DNA of 64,000 nucleotides from Macrothele yani (lineage: Eukaryota; Arthropoda; Arachnida; Araneae; Macrothelidae): contig CM077034.1 of NCBI GenBank assembly GCA_039090855.1, forward strand, positions 223,474,331-223,538,330. Reading direction: 5' to 3'. Positions within the stretch are counted from its first letter, which is position 1, and every line of letters starts with the position of its first letter. Shown one piece after another: positions 9,973 through 20,040 of this stretch. The position numbers were made by a program, and so were the translations under genes. Below the pieces are notes generated by a model, which was not told the DNA's origin, made no database searches, and saw only the letters and a list, made by a program, of their open reading frames with translations.

Positions 9973-10540
9973 CCTACGTCACTTCCCTCAGTAGCGGGAC
10001 ACAAACTTTATGAGTACATCTACCTAACGGTTCGCAGTTGTGGTCCGTGTCTTCAACTGTTACTGTTTTACAGCATCTGGAAACTGTATACTTCTTTATG
10101 AATCATGGTGTATATAGCCTACGTCACTTCTCTCAGTAGCGGGACACAAACTTAATGAGTACATCTACCTAACGGTTCACAGTTGTGGTCCGTGTCTTCA
10201 ACTGTTACTGTTTTACAGCATCTGGAAACTGTATACTTCTTTATGAATCGTGGTGTATATAGCCTACGTCACTTCCCTCAGTAGCGGGACACAAACTTAA
10301 TGAGTACATCTACGTAACGGTTCGCAGTTGTAGTCCGTGTCTTCAACTGTTACTGTTTTACAGCATCTGGAAACTGTATACTTCTTTATGAATCATGGTG
10401 TATATAGCCTACGTCACTTCTCTCAGTAGCGGGACACAAACTTAATGAGTACATCTACCTAACGGTTCACAGTTGTGGTCCGTGTCTTCAACTGTTACTG
10501 TTTTACAGCATCTGGAAACTATACTTTATAAATCAGGGTG
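9973..10540. repeat. 145-bp tandem repeat, 4 copies, made of the transposon's right end
   Basis: CCTACGTCACTTC starts at 9973, 10118, 10263 and 10408. Each unit carries the terminal inverted repeat of the element at 9367-10110, so the array contains four successive right ends. Copies 1 and 3 share CCCTCAG and GGTTCGCAG; copies 2 and 4 share CTCTCAG and GGTTCACAG. This points to duplication of a dimer. The last copy ends in a degraded terminus (AACTATACTTTATAAATCAG). Confidence 0.9.
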
Positions 10541-10808
10541 TATTATAAATAATTTGTTTATTATTATTATTATTTTTTTAATTTAACTTAACATTTGTTT
10601 GTTATAGTCAACTTGACAGGCAGGGCCTTTTTAAAATTCAGGACCAATATAATTTAAAATCCATTTCATCACGAGAGTTTTTGGATATATGAGTATTGAT
10701 AATGATACATACATACATACATATCATACTAAGCTGTTCTCTGAGATTCAGAGGTTAGCTCCAAAAAGAAATACAAACTTCCAGATATTTTTACTTATTG
10801 TTGTCGTA
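10541..10808. other. AT-rich stretch, probable 3' tail of LINE-A
   Basis: Contains (ATT)n at about 10556-10575 and (CATA)n at about 10706-10724. The latter sits 85 bp beyond the stop of LINE-A (read on the minus strand) and may be its simple-repeat tail. Confidence 0.4.
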
Positions 10809-12657
10809 TCAAACTTTGCCATTTACAACGACTTGACATACAACTCGTGCTTCACTGATATCCATTACACGCCGTACACAAGATCTTTTATACTTCATAA
10901 TCTTTTTCTCATGCAGACACTCCTGAATCTGATCCACCCATGTCTTCCTTGGCCTTCCTCTGCCTTTCCTTCCTGCCACTTGGGCTGAAAAGATTTTCTT
11001 AGTAAGCATTTCATCACTCATTCTTTCAACATGGCCAAACCACCGAAGCATATTGGTCTCCACCTTGCTAACAACATTTTGCTTCACATCACACAACTGC
11101 AATACAGCTTCATTCCTCACACAATCAGATCGTGTCTTGCCACAAACCCCACGTAAGTAACGCATTTCTCCAGCACACAAACGACTCCTATGCTTCTTCT
11201 GCAGTACCCAGGTTTCACTGCCATACATCAGAGTAGGAACAATTACTGTTTCATACACAGCCATGCGGGACTCTCTAGAGAACCCATCATTCCTGTGAAA
11301 ACCTCCCAGAGCAGCTATGACTTTCAAAGAAGAATTCACTCGCCTACTGATTTTACCATCCAACTTGTTCTCTCTGTCAAACATGCTTCCTAAATACACA
11401 AACTCACTCACCTGGTCAATCACAGTGCCATTTATACTTACATTACATTCAGTGCTACCCATTCCTCTCTCAAACACCATAACTTTGGTTTTTCCCTTAT
11501 TTATACTCAGTTTGAATTTCATGCAAACTTCGTGCATCCGAGTCAACATACTCTGCAGCTCACTTTTGCTCTCTGCCAACAGGACAGTGTCATCAGCATA
11601 CAGCAATCTGCACACACGGACATCACCAAGACATAAACCACTATTATCTATTTTGGCCTCAAGCATGCATGCGTCCATAAATATATTAAACAGCCATGGT
11701 GACATTACACAACCTTGTCTAACTCCTGCACCAATGGAAAACCATTTTGATAAAACACCATTCACTCGTACCCAAGCTCTACTACCAGCATACATGGCTT
11801 TTACACTATTAAGTATATTCCCAGTAACACCATATTCATTCAATACCTTCCACAAAAGTGTTCTATTCACTCTGTCGTAAGGTTTCTCTAAATCTATGAA
11901 GGCAGTAAAAACTTTCTTCCCAACAGCCAGATACTTTTCAATCATCGTGCACCAAGACATAAACCACTATTATCTATTTTGGCATCATGCATGCATGCAT
12001 CCATAAATATATTAAACAGCCATGGTGACATTACACAACCTTGTCTAACTCCTGCACCAATGGAAAACCATTTTGATAAAACACCATTCACTCGTACACA
12101 AGCTCTACTACCAGCATACATGGCTTTTACACTATTAAGTAGATTCCCAGTAATACCATATTCATTCAATACCTTCCACAAAAGTGTCCTATTCACTCGT
12201 TCGTAAGCTTTCTCTAAATCTATGAAAGCAGTAAAAACTTTCTTCCCAACAGCCAGATGCCTTTCAGTCATCGTGCATAATGCAAAAATCTGGTTAGTGC
12301 AGCCTTTACCAGGCATAAAACCACTCTGAACATCCCACACTTTCAACGATGTAAGAACCCGTACTTTTTCAATAACAACCTTACCAAACACTTTCCCTGG
12401 CACACTCAGTAGGCTAATACCACGATAGTTCTTGCAGTCAGTCTGATCACTTTTCCCCTTATACAAGGGAACAATGATAGCATCCTTCCAATCCCGAGGG
12501 ACCATTCCTAACTCCCAGCACAGCTGGCAAATTTCAGTTAACCAGTCAATTATAGAGTTGCCACCATATTTCAACATCTCTGCAGTTATGCCATCAACTC
12601 CTGGAGCCTTACCATTCTGAAGAGATTTTAGAGCTTTACACACTTCTTCTCTTGAGA
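10809..12657 (-). pseudogene. LINE-A non-LTR retrotransposon reverse transcriptase, 5'-truncated
   Basis: On the minus strand the frame starts inside the RT domain (NGKAPGVDGITAEMLKYGG), passes KNYRGISLLSVPGKVF, FIDLEKAYERVNRTLLWKVL (the FxDxxxxY motif), GVRQGCVMSPWLFNIFMDA, LLYADDTVLLAESKSELQ (the catalytic YADD) and the thumb, and ends with the C-terminal RKGRGRPRKTWVDQI block and a stop at 10809. About 500 residues remain; the endonuclease domain is missing, as in 5'-truncated insertions. The visible lesion is a 326-bp tandem duplication that throws the frame. The clade is uncertain; similar proteins are often labelled endonuclease-reverse transcriptase. Confidence 0.85.
11624..12275. repeat. 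326-bp tandem duplication inside LINE-A
   Basis: Copies start with CACCAAGACATAAACCACTA at 11624 and 11950. They cover RT motifs from the FIDLEK region to just before YADD. The copies differ by roughly a dozen substitutions. As 326 is not a multiple of three, the duplication splits one frame into two overlapping ones (ending 11942 and starting 11960). Confidence 0.92.
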
Positions 12658-12659
12658 TC

Positions 12660-12714
12660 CATACTTATAACTATGAAATAATGATCTATGCCTTATTTCA
12701 TAGTTATAAGTATG
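12660..12714. other. Perfect 21-bp hairpin
   Basis: CATACTTATAACTATGAAAT plus one A (12660-12680) is followed after 13 bp by its exact complement (12694-12714). It lies at the junction between LINE-A's truncated 5' end and LINE-B. It could be a tiny foldback insertion. Confidence 0.8.
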
Positions 12715-13145
12715 AAAATTCAATTCAATGATATCTGTGTATAAATCTTCTTTTATTCTTTGGAACATTAGTTTACCGATTTTGAAGCCAAATAATTGTT
12801 AGGGTTGACACGAATATGGTGGGAAGTTGGTATGAGAAGCAGAATTGTTTTGTATTTATTCTGTAATGTTTGTAGTTTATTGATATTGGTTTCAGTGGTT
12901 TGTCCCCATGAGGAAAAGGCAATAATTAATATGTGATTGTATGACAGTAGTATAAAAGTTTAAGTGTCTTAGTAGTTAGACTTTTTATAATTTTGCTTAC
13001 AATCCCAATATTTTTAGAGATTCGAATTGCAATTGAGTCTATATGGTTATTCCGTCTTGGGTCAGAATTTAAAATAATTCTCAGATACTCAGAACTTTGT
13101 ACTACATCAATAGGTGTATTATTCAAAAGCAAATAGGAAACTTGT
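12715..13145 (-). pseudogene. LINE-B reverse transcriptase, C-terminal third
   Basis: The minus strand reads VSYLLLNNTPIDVVQSSEYL, then SDPRRNNHIDSIAIRISKN and IGIVSKIIKSLTTKTLKLLY, the region after the catalytic motif in CR1/Jockey-like LINEs (relatives read LGVxxDxxLxWxxHI and a YNTLILPH-like block). It continues in degraded form to about 12720. It is separated from the upstream part of the same gene by a SINE cluster at 13146-14223. Confidence 0.7.
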
Positions 13146-14223
13146 AAATCATGAAAGAAATACAGGATTACGCTTATATAATACAAATTTTGAAGATGAC
13201 AATCCAATTTTTGGCGTAAATGTGACAAGGATGGTAACTAATATCCGAAAACTTGAAAATTATCATCGTCCTGGAACGGGACTGGAACCCGCATCTCCCA
13301 TAACGCCCGGGTATGCTAACCACTACACCACCCAGAATGACCAAGTTTTAAGTTTCCGATCAATTTGAATTTAACCATCACAGGAATGATCGGAAACTTG
13401 GTCCTTCTGGGTGGTGTAGTGGTTAGAATACCCGGGCGTTATGGGAGACGCGGGTTCGAGCCCCGCTCCAGGACGATGATAATTTTCAAGTTTTCGGATA
13501 TTATCTGACTTACCATCCTTGTCACATTTACGCCAAAAATCGGATTGTCATCTTCAAAATTTGTATTATATGGCGTAATCCCGTATTTCTTTCAGGATTT
13601 ATCTGCTTCTCCGGGCAAACACGGGATAAGATTCTTAACCTCCAGATTCGCTAAACATGAATGCCGGTTGCTTCGACTAGCGAATCCTGTGATGGTTATA
13701 TTCAAATTGATCGGAAACTTGAAACCTGGTCGTTCTGGGTGGTGGTGTGGTTAGCATACCCGGGCGTTTTCTGGGAGACGCGGGTTCGAGTCCCGCTCCA
13801 GGACGATGAAAACTTTCAAGTTTTTGGATATTATCTGACTTACCATCCTTGTCACATTTACGCCAAAAATCGGATTGTCATCTTCAAAATTTGTATTATA
13901 TGGCGTAATCCCGTATTTCTTTCAGGATTTATCTGCTTCTCCGGGCAAACACGGGATAAGATTCTTAACCTCCAGATTCGCTAAACATGAATGCCGGTTG
14001 CTTCGACTAGCGAATCCTGTGATGGTTAAATTCAAATTGATCGGAAACTTGAAACCTGGTCGTTCTGGGTGGTGGTGTGGTTAGCATACCCGGGCGTTTT
14101 CTGGGAGACGCGGGTTCGAGTCCCGCTCCAGGACGATGAAAACTTTCAAGTTTTCGGATATTATCTGAGTTACCATCCTTGTCACATTTAAGCCAAAAAT
14201 CGGATTGTCATCTTCAAAATTTG
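13146..14223. mobile_element. SINE-1 multimer (tRNA-derived): one inverted copy plus three direct 330-bp units
   Basis: Each unit carries a tRNA-like head with an A box (TGGTGTAGTGGTTAG) and a B box (GGTTCGAGTCC or GGTTCGAGCCC). Plus-strand B boxes lie near 13450, 13779 and 14109, that is 330 bp apart; one minus-strand head lies at about 13262-13345. The whole block is flanked by the 12-bp duplication TAGGAAACTTGT (13134-13145 and 14224-14235), so it behaved as one insertion into LINE-B or grew after a single insertion. The body contains CGGATTGTCATCTTCAAAAT and a CTTCTCCGGGCAAACACGGG segment. Confidence 0.85.
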
Positions 14224-14508
14224 TAGGAAACTTGTGTTTGTGATATTTTCTGTCTAGTAAAGACAAGAAGTTTGGTTTTACTAACATTAATTATTAGTTC
14301 ATTGTATGTTAACCATTCTGAGTAAATTTGTAATTGAAGATTTGTTTGAATAACCATATTATTGAGATTTTTTTCCATTGAATAATATTGTTGTTAGATG
14401 TTATATTAAAAATATCATTGATATATAAATTAAATAATAAAGGACCCAGAACTGAGCCCTGAGAAACCCCTGAAGTAACCATTAACGGTGGTGATTGTTC
14501 AACGATAG
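14224..14508 (-). pseudogene. LINE-B reverse transcriptase, middle part
   Basis: The minus strand reads IVEQSPPLMVTSGVSQGSVL and GPLLFNLYINDIFNI, the RT motif before the catalytic site (GVPQGSVLGPLLFxLYINDL in relatives), then after a gap LIINVSKTKLLVFTRQKIS. The YxDD stretch that should lie between them is missing, so catalysis is lost. The 5' side is cut at 14509 by the pogo-like insertion and resumes at 21073. Confidence 0.75.
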
Positions 14509-14669
14509 TACAGTCAAACCCCTATTTAACGGACTGCCATTTTACATACATTTTTTATGGTACGGATCGAATCACATTGAAATTAAAGCTTGGTGTTTTC
14601 CGATTTAATGAACACATTACCTCAATTTAGCGAACATTTTTTATTTTATTTTTTTAAGCCACTAAACTA

Positions 14670-14778
14670 CCCAGGTAGCACAGCTTTGCAATCTAACGTA
14701 GGCCCAACATTGAGCCACTGACTTTTAGGAATAGGCGGTGGCTCATTGTTGGGCCTTGGTAAAATTGTGTTACCTGGG
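14670..14778. mobile_element. Small palindromic MITE
   Basis: A 109-bp inverted repeat: CCCAGGTAGCACA and GGCCCAACATTGAGCCAC on the left, their near-complements GTGGCTCATTGTTGGGCC and TGTGTTACCTGGG on the right, flanked by TA. Too short to encode anything; presumably mobilised in trans. Confidence 0.8.
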
Positions 14779-14885
14779 TATGTTAACCAGCATTTTCACG
14801 TTAAAAGTTAGCTAGAAGGAGAGAGCCTCGCGTAACAGGGAAATTTTATGCATGCAGTTAACCGGCGTTTCAAAGAACACAATCT

Positions 14886-15338
14886 GTGGAACAGCTCGAC
14901 GGAATCATAAATCAGTTCACCTTTTCTGCTACTATCAAGCGTAGAGATAGAGTCCCAGCACTTAACAAACCAGGCATCTACTGCATACCATTAATTCATG
15001 AGGATTCAGATACTGCAGTTAAATACTATATAGGTTCTATCCTAAGAACCGTTAATGTCAGAATGGGTGAACATAAATATTCTCTTCGTTCTGAAACGGT
15101 TTCCACAGCTTTCACTCAAGCTGTTAACCAGGGAGGTTACTCCCCAGATTGGAAAAATGTTGGGGTACTTAACTCAAGTGTTAATAAACGTACTGTCTTC
15201 CTTACGGAAAGCCTCTTCATTCTTGCATATGGGGAAACATGCTGTAACATTGAACTCCCGACATTTGTTCCAAGACAGTGGAGAAAGATGGTTGCCCCCT
15301 CCTCACACAACTCTGAAGAAGAGGACTTTATAGGATAA
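14886..15338 (+). pseudogene. PLE-E GIY-YIG endonuclease fragment
   Basis: The 150-codon frame contains KPGIYCIPLIHED and, 20 residues on, VKYYIGSILRTVNVRMGEHK. These are the GIY and YIG halves of the GIY-YIG nuclease fold with its conserved arginine (NVRMGEH). A later TVFLTESLFILAYGETCC segment holds the likely catalytic glutamate, followed by CNIELPTF. In PLEs this domain nicks target DNA for target-primed reverse transcription. Length (about 150 aa) fits the endonuclease alone. The frame is open to a stop at 15338; the RT needed for autonomy is missing. Confidence 0.75.
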
Positions 15339-15460
15339 GATATTTAGACTTGATATTTTGGACTTTGATGATTTGTTGATGGCATCACCGGTGATTGAGA
15401 AAACCGAGTGAATTGTGGGTCGTGTTTGACAGTATATAATGTCTTCTCCTGTGCTTCGTG

Positions 15461-15515
15461 GCGCTTGAGCCTGATGATGGGTGCTATGTTCAGCCCCGAA
15501 AGATCTCGCGTGTAA
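15461..15515 (+). ncRNA. Hammerhead-like ribozyme motif, PLE-E tail
   Basis: CTGATGA (15471-15477) and GAAA (15498-15501) flank a stem II (GGGT with GCCC, one wobble pair). After GAAA, GATCTC permits the two-base-pair stem III typical of minimal type I hammerheads, with candidate cleavage after C15507. Stem I pairing is weak (GC with GC). As in the other PLEs here, one extra T separates CTGATGA from stem II. PLE termini are known to carry hammerheads; activity is untested. Confidence 0.5.
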
Positions 15516-15560
15516 ATATTAGTTTTTAATTGTAAATAAAGTGTTTTTAATCTTGACCTA

Positions 15561-15892
15561 CAATTTGAAAATTATGTTTGTGAATGACCGTACGTGTGAC
15601 AGCATTGGTGAATTACTTTAGTGACCTTTCGTATGATAGACTTTTAGCATTTACCGTAAGTATCTTATAAAGGGGAGGCAAATGACCAACAAGTTCCAAA
15701 AGACCGGCAATGTTTTCTTGCATGGGTGGGAAGCAGGATAAAGAAAGGTGGAATGGGGGGGGGAGGAAATCTGGGGCACCCTTGGAGATTCCTGTTTTCA
15801 GCTACAGACAGAACAGTTTTCGGTGAACTCGGGGGAGGGGGGGGGACACACACAATACGTACTCATTCCTGAAATTCTTCCCCAAATTGCGC
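15561..15892. other. No gene seen; G-rich stretch
   Basis: About 330 bp with G-runs near 15756-15772 and 15832-15843, which could form G-quadruplexes on the plus strand. No homology recognised. Confidence 0.5.
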
Positions 15893-16537
15893 TTCTGTGG
15901 GTATAAATGAAGACTATTCAAAGTATACACCATAGGCCATAGCACAACGATCCCATTGATTAACGAGCCGAAGGATTCCTTGTTCCCAGAATTCCTGTGG
16001 CCGTGACGAGACCCAGTCCTGCACAGCGTCCTTGAGTTCGTTGTCCGAGTGGAAGCGCTTCCCTTTCAGATGTTTTTTCAGGGGACCAAACACATGGAAA
16101 TCGCAGGGCGACATGTCCGGGCTGTAGGGCGGATAGTCAAGCTGCTCCCACTGGAACTTGGCCAGTTCCGCGTGTGTGACCCTGGAGACGTGTGGACGCG
16201 CGTTATCATGGAGCAGAACCACACCCTCCGTGAGCAGCCCCGGTATTTTGTTCTTGATGGACCTGCGTAGGCTTCGGAGTGTCTCACAGTATACATGGGA
16301 GTTAATGGTTCGCCATCCTGTCCTCACACGCACTGCCGCATCAATTGGACGGCGCTCTTTATAAGAGCCTCTGCTCTCTCCTGCGCATGCGGGTGCACGC
16401 GCATGCTCTGATCCACGCCGGCAACTCCAATCGCATTCCTAGATGTGTCGCTACGTTCTCCCATAGCGGCATAGGCAAATATGTTAACGGTTACGTTCTT
16501 ATGACGTTTCCTACCTTTTCATTTGAACACCCCTATG
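15893..16537 (-). mobile_element. Mariner-B deletion derivative
   Basis: Nearly identical to the ends of the full-length mariner at 24378-25702: the C-terminal third of the transposase (HDNARPH, YSPDMSPCDFHVFGPLKKHL, GVYFE at the stop) is joined to the 5' untranslated end and right terminus (ATTTGAACACCCCTATG). About 670 bp are missing; the breakpoints lie in short similar sequences (GGTTCG and GCGAACG), suggesting deletion at microhomology. The terminal repeat on the 15.89-kb side is also lost. Unlike the longer copy it keeps the TGG of EFWEQ. Confidence 0.85.
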
Positions 16538-16855
16538 TAGCTTAGGATACTGAAATCGTTATTTAAGAAGCTAAATGCTCGGGAAAAAAATCAACCATCC
16601 TATTTTTTCTCGGGAGTTTTAAAGTACGGATTACAAGGTTGCTTACCTTTTTCACATTTCAGTGCACGTTTTATTCTTTTTGTTGTCATGCTTGGTTTAA
16701 GCTTCCAGTGCGGTGTTCTATTTCCTTTTCCTCAGGTTCTTTCAAACGTTCTACGAACGCTCAAGTCCATGAAATGCCTTGGCTGTCCAGGTTGCAAAAT
16801 TGCATCTCTCCACCCTTCACATCCGCGTGTAAAACCTAAACCATTCGTTGATATA

Positions 16856-18396
16856 CACTGCTGGACAATTGCAAAGGACGGATCATAAACGGCTATATAG
16901 CGCATAAAAAAGTAAGTGTGGTTGGATGCCAAGTGAAATAAAATAATGTCAGAATGCCAGGACATTACAAGAAAGGCAATTTATTGTGCTCTGAAATCCA
17001 GAAGGCTTTGGAACGTGTTCAATGGACAAACAGGCCATTTTGTGCAGAATACGTAAACGTGAAAAAAATGCAATTACCGTCCGCAGGCGTTCCGGCGTAA
17101 GATGTCAATACGGGATATGGCCACCATGGAGGGCGATGCAAGATTCCACACGTCGTGTCATGCTTTGCACAACATTATCAAGCAGCTGTTGGGGTAATTT
17201 ATCCCATTCCTCTGTCAGTGCACGGATGAGGGTGTCCTTGTTTATTGGAGGGCATTGGCGACCAGCAACACTCCTCCCCAAAGCATCCCACACATTTTCA
17301 ATGGGATTCAGATCTGGAGAACGTGCTGGCCATACGAGGCGTTGAATATCCTTGCTCTCAAGACACTCCTGGACAGCGACTGTTCGATGACATGTTGTGT
17401 TGTCGTCCATGAAAATGAATCTATCACCGACAGCACCACTGAACATGCGAACATGAGGTAGCAGAACATCATTAATGTATCGTTGGCCGGTCATAGTCCC
17501 AGTTGGAAGCACATAGAGGGACGTACGGCCATTGATCATGATGCCAGCCCATACCATGACACTACATGTCGGATATCGGTCCCTTTCCTGTATGTTTGCT
17601 GGACAATATGCAGTACCACTATCACGCCAGATCAGTTGTCGTCGACAATCAGGCGATAGACTGTATTCACTCTCATCTGAGAAGAGGACAGCAGACCAGT
17701 CGTTATCAGTCCAATTGCGATGTTGATGGCACCATTGCAAACGGGCGGTACGGTGATGTCTGGACAATGGGATGCACACAAGCAGGACGGCGGGCGTATA
17801 GTCCTCCTTCATGCAAACGTCTGGCAACAGTTTTTCAGGAGATCCGCTGGCCAGTAGCAGCCATAAACTGATTTGCTACCTCACTAGCTGTGCTGCGCCG
17901 GTGTCTTTTTGTTGATAGCACTATGTACCGATCTTCTGCAGGTGTCGTACTGCGAACACGACCTCCCCCGTGACGTTTGCTACACTCTCCATTTGTTTGA
18001 AATGATTTCCAAAGCCTTGAAACAACACTGTGGCTGACGTCGAACTCCCTGGCAACATCTGTTATTTTTCGCCCTTCTTCAATCTTGCCAATAATACGGC
18101 GACGCGTAAAATCATCTAGGTGATGTCCGGAAGACATACTGAAAATTGCAAGTTCGTCAATTGATTCTTTCCCTTTCAACTTTGCGTTTGAACAACAACG
18201 GTCAATGTGCGTCAAATCCTTTATATCTCTTATCAGCGCTATGACGTCACGAACAAGTTCGGCAATCCAAAATTTGCATACGCACAACACGTCTTACTGT
18301 ATCCTGCACTTGTGCTAATTTCCACATTTTCCTGCCTTCCATTTATGGTTGCTATCGTTGCTATTGTCATCCGTCCTTAGCAATTGTCCGGCAGTG
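16856..18396 (-). mobile_element. Tc1-family element Tc1-A
   Basis: Terminal inverted repeats (left CACTGCTGGACAATTGCAAA; right complement CACTGCCGGACAATTGCTAA) flanked by TA; total 1541 bp, normal for Tc1. It is the same family as the element at 50545-52059. The transposase is on the minus strand. Confidence 0.93.
17105..18137 (-). pseudogene. Tc1-A transposase, inactivated by a nonsense and a frameshift
   Basis: Translation from ATG 18137 gives MSSGHHLDDFTRRRIIGKIE, then the helix-turn-helix REFDVSHSVVSRLWKSF, as in the paralogue at 50789-51808. A CGA-to-TGA change gives a stop at 17835 (after GQRIS), and an extra base near 17780 shifts the frame. Downstream, all three catalytic residues are present: the D of LFSDES, the D of FMDDNTTCH and the E of NPIENVWD, with the usual DD34E spacing. 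It ends at HGGHIPY and a stop at 17105. Confidence 0.9.
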
Positions 18397-18961
18397 TAAA
18401 AACACCCCAATTCTTGAACTCAAATTTTTTTATATTTTCAACCGAACATAAACTACTTATTTACATACATACAAAATGCGAAAAAAAAATGTTAAAAACG
18501 TATATATATGTTGTTTATACGTTTTTAACATTTTCGTTCGCATTTTGTATGTATGTAAATAAGCAGTTTATGTTCCGTTGAAAATATAAAAAAATTTTGA
18601 GTTCAAGTATTGGGGTGTTTTTATATCAACGAAGGTTAGGATTTACGTGCGTGGATGTGACAGGGTGCGGAGGGGAGAGGATACAATTTTGCAACCTGGA
18701 CAGCAAGGCACTAGTACTTCATGGACTTGAGTGTTCGTAGAACATTTGAAAGAACCTGAGGAAAAGGAAATAGAACACCGCACTGGAAGCTTAAACCAAG
18801 CATGACAACAAAAAGAATAAAACGTGTATTGAAATGTGAAAAAGGTAAGGAACCTTGTATTATTATAATTGTATGCACGTAAATTTAAAATCAACTGTGG
18901 CTTCTGCTATGGATGGTTAACCTGAGGTTTAAAGTACGCTTAAATTTTGATGATACATATT

Positions 18962-19136
18962 GAAATCTAATATCTACGAATTCTACAGGGTGTTCGTAAC
19001 CTGTTTTGACAAAAGAAGAGGGGTGATAGTACCCATCAAGACGAACAATATTTACAATGGAACCTAGGTCGCATTCCACTCTGAGTGTCAGAAAAGAGTA
19101 AAGTTAATCTCCAAGTTGAACTTTCAACAGTGCAAA
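18962..19136. repeat. Left copy of a ~170-bp direct repeat flanking SINE-2
   Basis: Shares TCTAATATCTACGAATT through CAACAGTGCAAA with 20041-20207, with a few substitutions and one small indel. It contains the left terminal inverted repeat of the transposon at 18984-20818. The two copies abut the SINE exactly, as target-site duplications do, but are far longer than normal. Confidence 0.85.
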
Positions 19137-19138
19137 AG

Positions 19139-20040
19139 CCGCCCCGGTGGCACAGTGGTCTAAGTCGTTGGCCTTTGATCATTCGTCCAAACGGGGTCCA
19201 GGTTCGAATCCTGGTGAGGCATGGATGTTGTGTTTGTCTTACGGCACTGGCTCTGTCCCTTCCCTATAACCAGTGACCCTAAATTAGGGACGGGCGACTG
19301 ACTATAGCCCATTGAGTTGCTCACGGTGGTCGTTAAACCTCCAATGACAAGAAAAAAAAATATGATGTTGTGTTTGTCTTATGCCACTGGCTGTCTCCCT
19401 TCCCTGGAGCCAGTGACCCTAAATTAGGGACGGGCGACTGCTTATAGCCCATTGAGTTGCTCACGGTGGTCGTTAAACCTCCAATGAAAGAAAAAAAATA
19501 TGATGTTGTGTTTGTCTTATGCCACTGGCTGTCTCCCTTCCCTGGAACCAGTTACCCTAAATTAGGGACGGGCGACTGCTTATAGCCCATTGAGTTGCTC
19601 ACGGTGGTCGTTAAACCTCCAATGAAAGAAAAAAAATATGATGTGTTTGTCTTACGGCACTGGCTCTCTCCCTTCCCTGGAACCAGTGACCCTAAATTAG
19701 GGACGGGCGACTGTTTATAGCCCATTGAGTTGCTCACGGTGGTCGTTAAACCTCCAATGAAAGAAAAAAATATGATGTTGTGTTTGTCTTATGCCACTGG
19801 CTGTCTCCCTTCCCTGGAACCAGTGACCCTAAATTAGGGACGGGCGACTGCTTATAGCCCATTGAGTTGCTCACGGTGGTCGTTAAACCTCCAATGAAAG
19901 AAAAAATATGATGTGTTTGTCTTACGGCACTGGCTCTCTCCCTTCCCTGGAACCAGTGACCCTAAATTAGGGACAGACGACTGTTTATAGCCCATTGAGT
20001 TGCTCACGGTGGTCGTTAAACCTCCAAAAAAAAAAAAAAA
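19139..20040 (+). mobile_element. SINE-2 (tRNA-derived) with its body repeated six times
   Basis: The head (19139-19222) has a perfect A box TGGCACAGTGG and B box GGTTCGAATCC. The roughly 137-bp body (GTTTGTCTTA-CGGCACTGGC through CGTTAAACCTCCAATG and a run of A) is then repeated six times, starting near 19224, 19364, 19502, 19640, 19774 and 19910, and ends in poly-A (20024-20041). Units 4 and 6 share one set of variants and units 3 and 5 another. Only one head exists, so the body alone was amplified. Single-body copies lie at 49549, 55426 and 55967 (minus strand). Confidence 0.9.

Larger units (their letters stand above)
9367..10110 (-). mobile_element. Internally deleted Tc1/mariner-superfamily element (DUF4817-type transposase)
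   Basis: Terminal inverted repeats (CATAAAGAAGTATACAGTTT at left; its complement ending AATCATGGTG at right) bound a 744-bp element flanked by TA. The minus strand encodes the start and the end of a DUF4817-type transposase but not the catalytic middle, so this is a deletion derivative that would need a transposase from elsewhere. Its right 145 bp, including the terminal repeat, is repeated tandemly downstream. Confidence 0.85.
14878..15560 (+). mobile_element. PLE-E: 3' end of a Penelope-like element
   Basis: A 5'-truncated Penelope-like element comprising the C-terminal GIY-YIG endonuclease region and a 3' non-coding tail with a hammerhead-like motif (15461-15515) and an AATAAAG signal near 15536. 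The reverse transcriptase part is absent. It lies inside the pogo-like insertion. Confidence 0.75.
16632..18859. mobile_element. Foldback element FB2 (palindrome, ~345-bp arms) with a nested Tc1
   Basis: The left arm (16632-16855 continuing at 18399-18507) is mirrored by the right arm (18507-18859): for example CCTTACC-TTTTTCACATTTCA near the left end and its complement near 18835-18855. The centre at about 18507 is itself a near-perfect AT-rich hairpin. The Tc1 at 16856-18396 interrupts the left arm at a TA; the right arm shows the uninterrupted sequence (GTTGATATAAAAACACCCC in complement). Removing the Tc1 leaves a palindrome of about 690 bp with no coding capacity. Confidence 0.88.

Noticed and set aside
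13262..14136. tRNA genes at the tRNA-like heads (also 19139, 36742, 58738)
   Set aside because: A and B boxes are good, but acceptor stems do not pair convincingly and each head is fused to a SINE body with target duplications at several loci.
15665..15853. A proline-rich minus-strand frame
   Set aside because: It results from G-runs read in complement (poly-proline) and has no other support.
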